This document shows, piece after piece, positions 48,148 through 56,944 of a stretch of DNA of 64,000 nt. The translations under genes were made by a program, and so were the position numbers. Under the pieces are notes generated by a model. It saw only the letters and a program-made list of their open reading frames with translations, was not told the origin of the DNA and did no database searches. Origin of the DNA: an uncultured delta proteobacterium (GTDB lineage: Bacteria > Desulfobacterota > Desulfobulbia > Desulfobulbales > Desulfurivibrionaceae). The stretch spans positions 124,001-188,000 of the forward strand of contig CAIPYE010000015.1 of assembly GCA_903869265.1 (NCBI GenBank), in the 5' to 3' direction. How positions within the stretch are numbered: position 1 is the first letter of the stretch; each line of letters begins with the position of its first letter.

Positions 48148-49605
48148 ATGCCGATGGACACAGACTCACGCCCTGTGCAGACAAACGGGCAGGCTGCCGA
48201 AAATGGCAGGCCATGCCCCAACAATGCCGACGAATTCTTCCACCGGGCCCTTGACCTGCACCAGCAGGGAGAGATAGACCCGGCGGTGTCTCTGTATCAG
48301 CAGGCCATCGACCTGTGTCCGGAGCATGTGGATGCCTGTTTCTATCTGGCCCTTCTCCACCGCGCCATGGGGGCACCGGAAGAGGCCGCCTTCTGGTTTG
48401 GCCGCGCCCATACATTGTTGCCCGGAGAGGCGGCAATCGCTTATGAGCTTGGCATAACCCGTTATTCCCTGGGGCAGCAACAGATGGCCATCGAGCATTT
48501 TCACCAGGTTCTCGCCCTGGACGACACGCACTGGCAGGCGGCCTACAACCTGGGCACCGCCCATCTAGCCCAAGGCAACACCAACGAAGCCATTGCGGCC
48601 TATCATCGGGCCGCGCAACTCAACCCCCAGGACGCCGATATCCATTTCAATCTCGGCTTGGCCTGCAAGAGGGCGGGGCGGCTTGAAGAGGCCAGGCAAT
48701 CCTATCTTTGCGCCATGGAGATTGCCCCGGATGATGCGGAGGTGCATTACAATCTGGCTTTGGTCTACAAAGAATTGGGTTGCAAGGACGACGCCATCAC
48801 CGCTCTTGAGATTGCCGTTGCCCTGCGTCCGGAATATGGAGCGGCCCACGGCAACTTGGGCGTCCTCTATCTCGATCAGGACAAGGTGAACGATGCCATT
48901 GCCTGTTATCGCAGGCTTATCGAGTTGGATCATAACGCGGTTTCAGCCCAGCATATCCTCGCGGCCCTCACCGGTGAAACCACCGCTGTTGCCCCGTCTT
49001 CCTATATTGCTGAACTGTTTGACAGCTTTTCCGGTCATTTTGAAGAGCGTCTGCTGGTTGATCTGGAATACCGAACCCCGTGGGAACTCAAAAGCCTGCT
49101 TCTTGCCGACCCTGTTGGGCCTTCGCATTTTACGCGACTTTTAGACTTGGGCTGCGGCACCGGTTTGGTGGGGCAGGTTTTTCAGGAGATAAGCACCTGC
49201 AGGGTCGGGGTGGATCTTTCCCAAAAGATGGTGCAGGCGGCTTCGGCCAAGAAGGTGTATGATGAGTTGGCGGTAGGAGAGATCGTGACCTTTCTTGAGC
49301 AGAATCAGAAACCGTTCGACCTGATTGTCGCGGCGGATGTTTTTATCTATGTGGGTGAGTTGGACCGAATTTTTGCCACCCTGGTTAAAGGCCTTGCCAG
49401 AAACGGGAGAATCCTTTTTTCCACCGAGCAGATGGCGGGGCAGGGCTACCAGTTGCGTCAGTCCGGGCGCTATGCCCACACCTTTTCCTACATTGAAGCA
49501 GTGGCCGTTCGACATGGCTTTCGGATCCTTGCCACCGAGTCCGCCAACATTCGCAAGGAAAAAGGCGAATGGATCGCAGGGGATCTTTATCTGCTGGGAG
49601 CCTGA
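48148..49605 (+). CDS. TPR-repeat protein fused to a SAM methyltransferase
   Basis: 485 aa. About seven TPR units (residues 30-265; for example YNLGTAHLAQGNTNEAIAAY and FNLGLACKRAGRLEEARQSY) precede a class I methyltransferase (LDLGCGTGLVGQVF near 329, VGVDLS, LIVAADVFIYVG). Such TPR-methyltransferase fusions are common and otherwise unassigned; the repeats probably recruit the substrate. Start ATG 48148 or 48154; neither has a clear ribosome site. Confidence 0.88.
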   Translation: MPMDTDSRPVQTNGQAAENGRPCPNNADEFFHRALDLHQQGEIDPAVSLYQQAIDLCPEHVDACFYLALLHRAMGAPEEAAFWFGRAHTLLPGEAAIAYELGITRYSLGQQQMAIEHFHQVLALDDTHWQAAYNLGTAHLAQGNTNEAIAAYHRAAQLNPQDADIHFNLGLACKRAGRLEEARQSYLCAMEIAPDDAEVHYNLALVYKELGCKDDAITALEIAVALRPEYGAAHGNLGVLYLDQDKVNDAIACYRRLIELDHNAVSAQHILAALTGETTAVAPSSYIAELFDSFSGHFEERLLVDLEYRTPWELKSLLLADPVGPSHFTRLLDLGCGTGLVGQVFQEISTCRVGVDLSQKMVQAASAKKVYDELAVGEIVTFLEQNQKPFDLIVAADVFIYVGELDRIFATLVKGLARNGRILFSTEQMAGQGYQLRQSGRYAHTFSYIEAVAVRHGFRILATESANIRKEKGEWIAGDLYLLGA

Positions 49606-49688
49606 TACAGCCTGCATAGGGACACAATCGTTATTCGCCAAGCGTTGCTAACCGAGCATGAAATTTTCGGTCGGAAAAGGTGAACAGA

Positions 49689-49961
49689 ATGCATGATGAC
49701 TTACAGACCGATGAGTACGGTATCTCCATTTCAAGGGAGATTACTGTTTGCAAGAATATGATCGACCGGCAAGAAAAAGAGCTCGCCCAGTTTGAGAAGC
49801 AATACGGCATTTCTACGGAACAGCTGATCGCAGGCGAACTGCTGAAAACCGTGGGAAAAGAGCGGGATTTCGATGCGTGGCGCAATGGCTATGAGGGGCT
49901 ACTCGCCTGGAAGCAGCGGCTGAAGGAGTATAAAGAGGCATACAATGATTTGAGGCGCTAG
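49689..49961 (+). CDS. Small helical protein, antitoxin-like
   Basis: 90 aa. Predicted helices with ISREITVCKNMIDRQEKEL, FEKQYGIST and DFDAWRNGYEGLLAWKQRL resemble small coiled-coil proteins that often partner a toxin (pattern E-x2-L-x-x-FE-x2-YG ... DxxxW-x8-W-x2-RL). No partner toxin gene adjoins it. ATG 49689 follows an AAAGG site; GTG 49680 is an alternative. Confidence 0.6.
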   Translation: MHDDLQTDEYGISISREITVCKNMIDRQEKELAQFEKQYGISTEQLIAGELLKTVGKERDFDAWRNGYEGLLAWKQRLKEYKEAYNDLRR

Positions 49962-49992
49962 CGAAAACGTAAGGAATCGGTTGATAACAAAT

Positions 49993-50026
49993 AAACGCCG
50001 TCCTCTTGCGGAGACGGCGTTTATTC
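49993..50026. terminator. Bidirectional hairpin terminator
   Basis: AAACGCCGTC (49993-50002) pairs perfectly with GACGGCGTTT (50013-50022). The plus side is followed by only a short T run, while the minus side runs into TTTATTTGTT, so it more clearly serves the minus-strand exporter/microprotein transcript. Confidence 0.6.
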
Positions 50027-50040
50027 GAAAGAACGTAACG

Positions 50041-50075
50041 ATGGCGGATTTTAGGCTTTGCCTAAAATCCGCCAT
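50041..50075. repeat. Perfect 15-bp stem hairpin
   Basis: ATGGCGGATTTTAGG (50041-50055) and CCTAAAATCCGCCAT (50061-50075) form an uninterrupted stem with a 5-nt loop, just past the microprotein stop. It lacks an adjacent T run on either strand, so it may stabilise the 3' end or be a repetitive-element stem rather than a terminator. Confidence 0.6.
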
Positions 50076-50079
50076 TCTG

Positions 50080-50244
50080 TTAATGGCCGCCGGGGAAGAG
50101 CCACCGGCTGAGAAAGTAAAACATCACCAGCAATCCGACACCAAGGCAAATACTCCATTTAACAAGAGTTACTTCCGCCGGCAGGATCGGCTCGTATTCC
50201 ATTTTTTTCATCTCTTCGGCAATCTTTGATTTTTCGTCAGTCAT
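50080..50244 (-). CDS. 54-aa single-pass membrane microprotein
   Basis: Minus strand from ATG 50244 (behind GGAG, 7-nt spacing) to TAA 50080. Acidic/basic cytoplasmic start (MTDEKSKIAEEMKKMEYEP), a Pro-rich turn (ILPAEVT), and one transmembrane helix (WSICLGVGLLVMFYFLSRWL) ending FPGGH. It begins 12 nt after the stop of the sulfate-exporter-type gene, so it is almost certainly co-expressed and may be an accessory subunit. No family recognised. Confidence 0.78.
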   Translation of the reverse strand: MTDEKSKIAEEMKKMEYEPILPAEVTLVKWSICLGVGLLVMFYFLSRWLFPGGH

Positions 50245-50256
50245 GTGCGATCTCCA

Positions 50257-52071
50257 TTAGAGAATTGGTGGTTTGACCCCGTGGAAGAACAACCACGAAA
50301 TAGCGAGTCCGACCCAGATGATAAAGCCGAAAAGGGAGATACAATACACGGCGGCGAGCTTGCCGATCCCTTCCTGCGCCAGCTTCTTGAAGTTTGAGAC
50401 CACCCCGATGGTGAAGAAACAAAGGAGAAAGAATATCTTCCTGAACACATCGCCTTGATCTGTTGCCGATTTGGCTTTGGATATCAGCTTGTTGGGCTCC
50501 TTGGTCGAGTCTTTCAGCTGTTTCTCTTGGGCTTTGGCCTCGTCCAGCTTGGCCTGCAAGGGCGCAACAGATGCCTGGTCCTTACTGGCGCTGATCTGTT
50601 TTTCCAACGAGGACATCTGCACCTTCAGGTCCGTGATAGCGTGTTCCGCCGGGGCAATCGCTTTGACCGCGGGCCAGCAGATGACAAGCAGAATAATAAA
50701 GGTGAGAATATAGCCGAGTACGAATTTCGGAAAACGGTTCCAGATCTCGATGAGGCGGACTTTTTGCCCGGGCTTGCATTCGATCTTGGCGCACCAGACA
50801 TAGGCAAGGATAACGGCCCAGACGCCGATGAAGATATCGATGAACATCTTCACTGTGGTCGCGGTCATGGTGATCCAGCCTTCGGCGTAGTTGATGCCTT
50901 CCATATCCATGGCCTGCGCTCGGATCAGAGCGTCGGTCACCGCGCCGCTGGCAATGGCACCGCCGTCTGATTTGACGGCCAGTCCCATCCAAGCCCCGGC
51001 GACCAGCGGCTCATGCCAAAGAAAAAGCTTTGCCGCAAACGGAAGCAGGACCATTTCCACCGCCACAAAGATTACGACAAGAGAGGAAACCATGATGGGG
51101 ATGATCGGCCTGGCGCGGATGGCCCCGCCGGTGGCAATGGCTGCGGAAACCCCGCAAATGGAGATACCCGATGCCAGAGGGGCCGACCACTCACGGCTGA
51201 ACTTGAAGTATCTTCGCGAAATCCAGTAGACGGTTGCCCAGTAGATCAGATAGGCCTCGACAATGGCGCAGAACCCCCGGAACATGATATTGCTCGCCAG
51301 TCCGAAAGACTGGGCGGCTTTTACCCCGAGCCCAGCGCCCATGATGACGATGGCTGTTTTTATGTACAGCTCGGGCCTGGCCGCTTCCTTCATGGCCGAT
51401 GCCAACCCGGGAAAGAGATTGCCCACCATGAGTCCTGCAATCAAGGCGATGATGAAACCGAACTCGCCGGTCATGCTGAGCGTCCAATTGATGCCGAATT
51501 TCTCCATTTCATTCTTGGTCGCGGCGATATTGGCAAAGTGCCCCATGAGCCAACAGAGATAACTGAGCCAGAAAATCAGGGTGAAGCCGATGGCGAATTT
51601 TTTAAAGTCCGCCCCGATCAGCATCGAACCCAGACCCATGATCACCAGCATTACAATGTAGGTGAGGAACAACGAGGCCATGGCAGAAAGGCCTTTTTGT
51701 TCGTATGTCTGCCCCACCGCAAGTGCGGAAGTATCGGTTTTTACGGTGATGCCGACTTCTTTGCCGTCTGCTTTCTTGAGAGTTACCTTTGCGCCGTCAA
51801 TTTTGGTGATTTCGCCCTTGACGTTCTGGTAGGCCATTGATACGGGTTTGGTGGATTTAGTGATATCGTTCCAGACGCTTGTTGTTGCCCCCCAGCCCAG
51901 AATATCGGCGCCTTGAAATGCTCCGAGGGAAAGCATAAAAATAAACAGACCCAGCCAGAGCGAAAGCCAATCCTCGCTCAGCCAGCCCTTTTTCCCCTCG
52001 ATTTTGCAGGTTTCTTCTGAATCGCAATGCCCCTCTGTCAACTTGTCTTCATTGATTTTCTTCTCGTCCAT
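50257..52071 (-). CDS. YeiH-type putative sulfate exporter
   Basis: 604 aa, with about 12 hydrophobic segments. The core matches the YeiH/Cons_hypoth698 family (GLMVGNLFP, IVIMGAGLGVKAAQSF, SAAIATGGAIRARP, GAWMGLAVKSDGGAIASGAV). It is longer than typical YeiH because of two hydrophilic insertions: a beta-rich domain near 80-125 (VKGEITKIDGAKVTLKKADG) and a coiled-coil near 480-545 (LKVQMSSLEKQISASKDQ). Family members are proposed sulfate or sulfonate exporters; transport is unproven here. A divergent heme-sensor kinase and sigma-54 regulator sit upstream and are likely regulators. Confidence 0.85.
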   Translation of the reverse strand: MDEKKINEDKLTEGHCDSEETCKIEGKKGWLSEDWLSLWLGLFIFMLSLGAFQGADILGWGATTSVWNDITKSTKPVSMAYQNVKGEITKIDGAKVTLKKADGKEVGITVKTDTSALAVGQTYEQKGLSAMASLFLTYIVMLVIMGLGSMLIGADFKKFAIGFTLIFWLSYLCWLMGHFANIAATKNEMEKFGINWTLSMTGEFGFIIALIAGLMVGNLFPGLASAMKEAARPELYIKTAIVIMGAGLGVKAAQSFGLASNIMFRGFCAIVEAYLIYWATVYWISRRYFKFSREWSAPLASGISICGVSAAIATGGAIRARPIIPIMVSSLVVIFVAVEMVLLPFAAKLFLWHEPLVAGAWMGLAVKSDGGAIASGAVTDALIRAQAMDMEGINYAEGWITMTATTVKMFIDIFIGVWAVILAYVWCAKIECKPGQKVRLIEIWNRFPKFVLGYILTFIILLVICWPAVKAIAPAEHAITDLKVQMSSLEKQISASKDQASVAPLQAKLDEAKAQEKQLKDSTKEPNKLISKAKSATDQGDVFRKIFFLLCFFTIGVVSNFKKLAQEGIGKLAAVYCISLFGFIIWVGLAISWLFFHGVKPPIL

Positions 52072-52496
52072 GTTTCCCCCTTTTTTTTGACCATGTACGC
52101 GGCTGACCAGTGAGAGTGTGAAACGGTTCCTACCCTCCGGTCACGGGATGGCCATACAGTTATCCAACATGCAAGCCTGATATCCTGTGGGTGCTCTTTT
52201 CCTCCTTTGGTGAATGTGATGTTTTTTGTCAATGGGTCAGTTGACTAGTGTGTTAATGCAAGGAGGGTGCCGCATGGCACGGATGGCGTGGTTAAAAATA
52301 AAATAATGAGAAAACAATAAGTTAACAGCACGCTTCCTGTTTTGGATTCGGCAAAAAAATCGAAAAATCCAACCGCAACTGCCTCTTTTGGTATCCAGTG
52401 ATGCCTTCAGTTGACACCCGCCATAATTGTATGATTACATGAAATCATGTCGGCAACAGGTTGTTGGAAAATTTTTAGTCATCACAGGGGAAGGGA
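52072..52496. other. 425-bp divergent regulatory interval
   Basis: It separates the exporter (minus) from the sensor-kinase operon (plus) and must hold both promoters. A palindrome GTCAGTTGAC is at 52236-52245. The centre (52290-52400) is AT-rich. I did not find a convincing GG-N10-GC sigma-54 element on either strand, so the regulator's direct control of the exporter is not shown by sequence. Confidence 0.5.
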
Positions 52497-55049
52497 ATGA
52501 TGCTTGGCAAGAAATCGCAAGAACTGCTAGGTCACATCAAGCCACCTGGGGCGCAGGGTAAATTTCTGATTGGTCTTGCCTTCATCCTCTTTCTCTTCTG
52601 TCTTTTCTGGTCCGCTATTATTTATACGCATCAGAAAAAACGTTTGCAGGAGGAGGCCCTGCACAAGGCAGAGCTTGTCATGGCGGCAGTAGACGCCAAT
52701 CGTTCTTATGTCCAGAAGATTTTGCGGCCAAGGATGTATACTCTGCTTGGTCAGGACAGTTTTGTCATCGAGGCCATGTCCACTTCCTATATAAGCCGTG
52801 TGGTCATGGAAAAATTCAAAGAAGACCTGCCTGATATTTCCTTTCGTCGGGTTGCCATCAATGCCAAAAATCCGGAATTTGAGGCAAACCAGCGAGAATT
52901 GGAGATGATCCGATATTTCAACGATCATCCCCAGGCTGAATCATGGCAGGGAATACGCACGGTTGATGGAGAGCAATACTTCGAGAAATTCAGCCCGGTT
53001 CGCTATGATGAATCATGCCTGCACTGTCACGGCAGACCGGAGGACGCGCCGGGGAGCATTATCCAAACATACGGCAAGACGGGGGGGTTTTTCAAGAAGA
53101 CGGATCAGATAAGCAGCGTGGTCAGTGTCGGCATTCCTGTGGGAGAAGGCATGCGCCGTATCGGTGAATTCGCCCTTTCCGTATTCAGCACCGTCTTTCT
53201 GTCGTTTTTTGTCCTGTATGCAATCATTGCTTTCTTCTTCAACAAGCTCATCATCCAGAACATCCGCACCCTGCTGGATATTTTTCGCCTGAATCTCACC
53301 GACCAGAAAGGCGAACAGCTCTACCGGCAGGCCCGGAGTATGGATGAAATCGGGGAATTGAATGCAACCGCAACCCTCATTGCCAGACACCTGAAAGAAA
53401 ATCGCCTGCAACTCACCGATTACGCCGAAAACCTTGAGATAAAGGTCGAAGAAAGGACCAAGGCGCTGCAAGAGTCCCAGGACCAGCTGCACCTGCAGAT
53501 GCAGGAACGAAACCGCGAACTCCAGACCTTGAACATCATCGCCGAACTCATCACTCAGTCCGTGGATCTTCGCACCATTCTCCCCAAGGTTTTGCGACAA
53601 ACTCTGGAGGTAATCCCGGCGAAAGGTGCGGGGATTTATCTGTTCCGCACGGATCACCAGGGGCTTTCCTTGCAGTGCCAGGATAATGCCCCTGAACTTG
53701 CCGAAACTCTTTCCTGCGATGTGATTTCCCACCAGATTCTGTCGGAAGCGGATGGCAATGCTCCCGCATCCTCAACGATCTGTGAGACGGTCTGTGGAGA
53801 ACTGAACTTTTTCACCTCCGATACTGCCAAGGGAAAATGCCTCAATATCCCGCTTTGCTGCCGGAACAGGATACTCGGAATCATGACTTTCACGGGCTAC
53901 GATGTCGGTGAGATGGACCCCAGACACCGAGAGCTTCTGCTCTCCATCGGCCGCCAAATTGGCGTTACCATGGAAAGTTTGCAGAACATGACAAGCCTTA
54001 TGCAGAGCAAGGAGCTTCTTCAGTCGGTTTTTGATGCAATTGCCGATCTGGTCGTCCTTATTTCGCCGGATGGATTTCTCCGCATGGTGAACAAGGCATT
54101 TCTCGTCAAATATGATTTTAGCCCGGAAACGGTCCTCAACCGTCATACCGAGGAACTGGCCGCGATGCAACCGGTCCCTTTCGAGCTGTTCAGCCATATC
54201 TCCCAGGTCAAGTTGCGGGAACAGGTCTCCGATTTCAGCCAGCTTCCCAATGGCCAGATATTTGAAACCCACTTCTATCCGGCTTTTGACGATCACGGCG
54301 AGTTGAAAAATATTGTTTGCTACGCCAAGGACGTCACCCAACAGAAACAGGTGGAACACCGCATGCAGCAGGCGGAGAAGCTTGTCGCCCTCGGGCAGCT
54401 GGCCGCCGGAGTTGCACACGAAATCAACAATCCCCTCGGGATTATTCTCTGCTACACAGATTTACTGAAAGAGGATTTCGGCAATCTGCCGGACAAGGTC
54501 GAAGACCTGAACATCATAGAAAAGCATGTAAAAAACTGCCAACGCATTGTCCATGACCTATTGAGCTTCGCACGGAACCAGCAGACAACGCGGGCGCCAG
54601 GGTCTCTCAATGCCGCCATCGAACAGGTAGTTTCCATGGTTTCAAGCCAACTGACAAAACAAGGCATAACCTTGGCGCAGAAGCTGGACCAAGACATTCC
54701 GCTCCTTGAGATGGACGCGGAAAAGATGAAACAGGTTTTTATGAATTTGTTTATCAATGCCGCCCAGGCCATCGGCGAAAACGGGGAGATTAGCATTGAA
54801 TCCCACTGCCGGCCAAACAAGGGCCAGGTGAAGATTATTGTGCGAGATACCGGGCCTGGCATTGCTCCGGAGATTCAAGACAAGATTTTCGAACCGTTTT
54901 TTACCACCAAGGGGCCGAGGGACGGAACCGGCCTCGGGCTGTCGCTCAGTTATGGAATCATCCGTGATCATGGCGGGGAAATTTATGTACAAAGCAAACC
55001 GGGCAAGGGCGCTGCCTTTACCATTATTCTGCCGCTCCATGGCGCATGA
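52497..55049 (+). CDS. Heme-binding (DUF3365) sensor histidine kinase
   Basis: 850 aa. TM1 (about 22-43), a periplasmic DUF3365/Tll0287-like domain with a c-type heme motif C174-LH-C177-H178 (ESCLHCHGRPEDAPG), TM2 (about 222-246), HAMP-like and coiled region, a GAF domain (about 345-510), a PAS domain (about 515-625), phospho-acceptor H641 (GVAHEINNPLGII) and HATPase_c (NLFINAAQAI, DTGPGI, FEPFFTTK, GTGLGLSLSYGII). Heme suggests sensing redox state or a small ligand in the periplasm. It starts after GGGGAAGGGA and is followed by its sigma-54 regulator. Confidence 0.93.
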   Translation: MMLGKKSQELLGHIKPPGAQGKFLIGLAFILFLFCLFWSAIIYTHQKKRLQEEALHKAELVMAAVDANRSYVQKILRPRMYTLLGQDSFVIEAMSTSYISRVVMEKFKEDLPDISFRRVAINAKNPEFEANQRELEMIRYFNDHPQAESWQGIRTVDGEQYFEKFSPVRYDESCLHCHGRPEDAPGSIIQTYGKTGGFFKKTDQISSVVSVGIPVGEGMRRIGEFALSVFSTVFLSFFVLYAIIAFFFNKLIIQNIRTLLDIFRLNLTDQKGEQLYRQARSMDEIGELNATATLIARHLKENRLQLTDYAENLEIKVEERTKALQESQDQLHLQMQERNRELQTLNIIAELITQSVDLRTILPKVLRQTLEVIPAKGAGIYLFRTDHQGLSLQCQDNAPELAETLSCDVISHQILSEADGNAPASSTICETVCGELNFFTSDTAKGKCLNIPLCCRNRILGIMTFTGYDVGEMDPRHRELLLSIGRQIGVTMESLQNMTSLMQSKELLQSVFDAIADLVVLISPDGFLRMVNKAFLVKYDFSPETVLNRHTEELAAMQPVPFELFSHISQVKLREQVSDFSQLPNGQIFETHFYPAFDDHGELKNIVCYAKDVTQQKQVEHRMQQAEKLVALGQLAAGVAHEINNPLGIILCYTDLLKEDFGNLPDKVEDLNIIEKHVKNCQRIVHDLLSFARNQQTTRAPGSLNAAIEQVVSMVSSQLTKQGITLAQKLDQDIPLLEMDAEKMKQVFMNLFINAAQAIGENGEISIESHCRPNKGQVKIIVRDTGPGIAPEIQDKIFEPFFTTKGPRDGTGLGLSLSYGIIRDHGGEIYVQSKPGKGAAFTIILPLHGA

Positions 55050-55075
55050 TAAAAATTCGGCGGGAGGCTGGACCT

Positions 55076-56509
55076 ATGTCGTTTGATCGGCTTTTGATCG
55101 TTGATGACGAAGAGGATATGCTCACCGGGTTGCAAAGAACCATTGAACGCAACGTTCCTGGACTTGAGGTGGTGACCTCCACCAGGGCCAGCGAGGCTCT
55201 GCGCCTGATGGGGGAGCAATCCTTCGATCTCGCCTTGCTGGACGTGATGATGCCGGAGATGAACGGCATCGCCTTGCTTGAGAAATTGCGGGCCAATGAT
55301 CCGGAGCTTTCCGTAGTCATGATGACCGCTTTTGCCAGCATTGATCTTGCGGTTGACGCCATTAAGAAGGGGGCCTACGATTTTATCACCAAGCCCTTTG
55401 ACAAGGACACCATTCTGCGGGTGATTCACAAGGGGCTGGAAAGAAATCGGCTGGTCCGGGAGAATGTTACCTTAAAAGAACAGGTCTGCCAAAAGGAGGC
55501 CTTTGCCTCCTTTGTCGGGCAGAGTCCGGCCATGACTCAGTTTTGCGAGCGCCTCAAGACCGTGGCCTTGTCCGATTACACGGTGCTGGTGCGTGGCGAA
55601 TCCGGCACGGGCAAGGAACTTGCGGCCCGGGCGGTGCATAACTTAAGCAAACGACGCAACCGTCCGCTGATCATGGTCAATTGCCCGGCCATTCCCGAAC
55701 ATCTTCTGGAGAGCGAATTGTTTGGGCACAAGCGCGGCGCTTTCACCGGGGCGGAGCGGGATTATCCCGGGCTTTTTGTGGAGGCGGACGGCGGCAGCCT
55801 GTGTCTTGACGAAATCGGCGATGTCCCGGTCTCAATCCAGATCAAACTGCTCCGGGTCTTGCAGGAACAGGAAATAAAGCCCTTGGGAGACACCAAAACC
55901 CGCAGGATCAACGTGCGGATCATCGCCATAACCAACCAGGACCTTGAGAAAAAGATCATTGACCGCTCTTTCCGCGAGGATCTTTTTTACCGGTTGAACG
56001 TGGTGAGTCTCACCCCGCCCAGGCTGGTGCAAATCCGGGGGGATATTCCGTTGTTGGCGGATCATTTTTGCAGGCAGGTCTGTTGCGAACTTGGCCTTGG
56101 CGGGAAGCATTTTTCCACGGAGGCCGTCACCGCCCTTATGGGGAGAGCCTGGCCGGGCAATGTCCGGGAATTGCAGAATGTGGTTCGTCAGGCGGTGCTG
56201 TTCAGCGCCGATTCGGTTATCTCGACCGGAGACCTTGCCGCCCTCATCCCTTCGGAAAACAGGTTTCCAGACGAGACTGCTTCCTGGCTTGCGCCCCCAG
56301 GCGGAAACGAAAAGATGCCAGTCTACAAGGAGGCCAAGGAGGATCTGTTGCAGAAATTCATGAGTCAGTATGTGGTGCGCCTGCTGCAAGACACAGGGGG
56401 CAATGTGAGCCGGGCGGCGGAGATTTCCGGCCTGACCAGGGCGGCGCTGCAAAAGATCATGCGGCGCACTGCCATCCAGGCGAACAATTTCCGCAACCAT
56501 GCTTCCTGA
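55076..56509 (+). CDS. Sigma-54-dependent response regulator (NtrC family)
   Basis: 477 aa from ATG 55076 behind GGGAGG (the in-frame ATG at 55046 overlaps the kinase end). Receiver with phospho-acceptor D56 (LALLDVMMPEMNG), AAA+ domain with Walker A GESGTGKEL near 174 and GAFTGA, and a C-terminal Fis-type helix-turn-helix (RAAEISGLTRAALQKI). Together with the preceding heme-sensor kinase it forms a two-component system divergent from the sulfate-exporter-type gene. Confidence 0.95.
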   Translation: MSFDRLLIVDDEEDMLTGLQRTIERNVPGLEVVTSTRASEALRLMGEQSFDLALLDVMMPEMNGIALLEKLRANDPELSVVMMTAFASIDLAVDAIKKGAYDFITKPFDKDTILRVIHKGLERNRLVRENVTLKEQVCQKEAFASFVGQSPAMTQFCERLKTVALSDYTVLVRGESGTGKELAARAVHNLSKRRNRPLIMVNCPAIPEHLLESELFGHKRGAFTGAERDYPGLFVEADGGSLCLDEIGDVPVSIQIKLLRVLQEQEIKPLGDTKTRRINVRIIAITNQDLEKKIIDRSFREDLFYRLNVVSLTPPRLVQIRGDIPLLADHFCRQVCCELGLGGKHFSTEAVTALMGRAWPGNVRELQNVVRQAVLFSADSVISTGDLAALIPSENRFPDETASWLAPPGGNEKMPVYKEAKEDLLQKFMSQYVVRLLQDTGGNVSRAAEISGLTRAALQKIMRRTAIQANNFRNHAS

Positions 56510-56527
56510 ACGACCACAAGCGAAACC

Positions 56528-56941
56528 ATGCTGCGCATCTCAAACACCGTCATAATCCCGGAAAGCGAAATCGAGCTGGCCGCTATCCGGGCCCAGGGCT
56601 CCGGGGGCCAGAATGTTAACAAGGTCTCCTCAGCCATTCATCTGCGCTTTGATATCCGCGCCTCGTCGCTGCCGGATTTTTACAAGGAAAGGCTGCTGGC
56701 CTTGAGCGATCAGCGCCTTACCAAGGACGGCGAGATTGTCATCAAAGCCCAACAGTTCCGCAGCCTGGAAAAGAATCGGGCCGATGCCCTGGAACGTTTG
56801 GGGGAACTTATCCGAGGCGCGGTCAAGCAGGAACGCAAGCGCAGACCCACCAAGCCTTCCCGCGGTGCCAAGGAAAAGCGATTGGAAGGCAAGGAAAAGC
56901 GGGGCAGGGTGAAAGCCATGCGGGGCAAGGTTTCGGAATAA
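56528..56941 (+). CDS. arfB: Peptidyl-tRNA hydrolase ArfB (ribosome rescue)
   Basis: 137 aa. Contains the GGQ catalytic motif in RAQGSGGQNVNKV and a basic C-terminal tail (KRRPTKPSRGAKEKRLEGKE) that in ArfB/YaeJ enters the empty mRNA channel to release stalled peptides. Length and motif placement match the family. It lies 18 nt after the sigma-54 regulator and converges on the molybdopterin-binding gene with a 3-nt gap. Confidence 0.95.
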   Translation: MLRISNTVIIPESEIELAAIRAQGSGGQNVNKVSSAIHLRFDIRASSLPDFYKERLLALSDQRLTKDGEIVIKAQQFRSLEKNRADALERLGELIRGAVKQERKRRPTKPSRGAKEKRLEGKEKRGRVKAMRGKVSE

Positions 56942-56944
56942 GCG

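Noticed and set aside
49689-49961. A complete toxin-antitoxin pair.
   Set aside because: Only the antitoxin-like protein is present; the flanking genes are a methyltransferase and a membrane microprotein, with no toxin candidate.
52072-52496. A sigma-54 promoter for the YeiH-type exporter.
   Set aside because: No GG-N10-GC element with a reasonable consensus was found on either strand, despite the neighbouring NtrC-type regulator.
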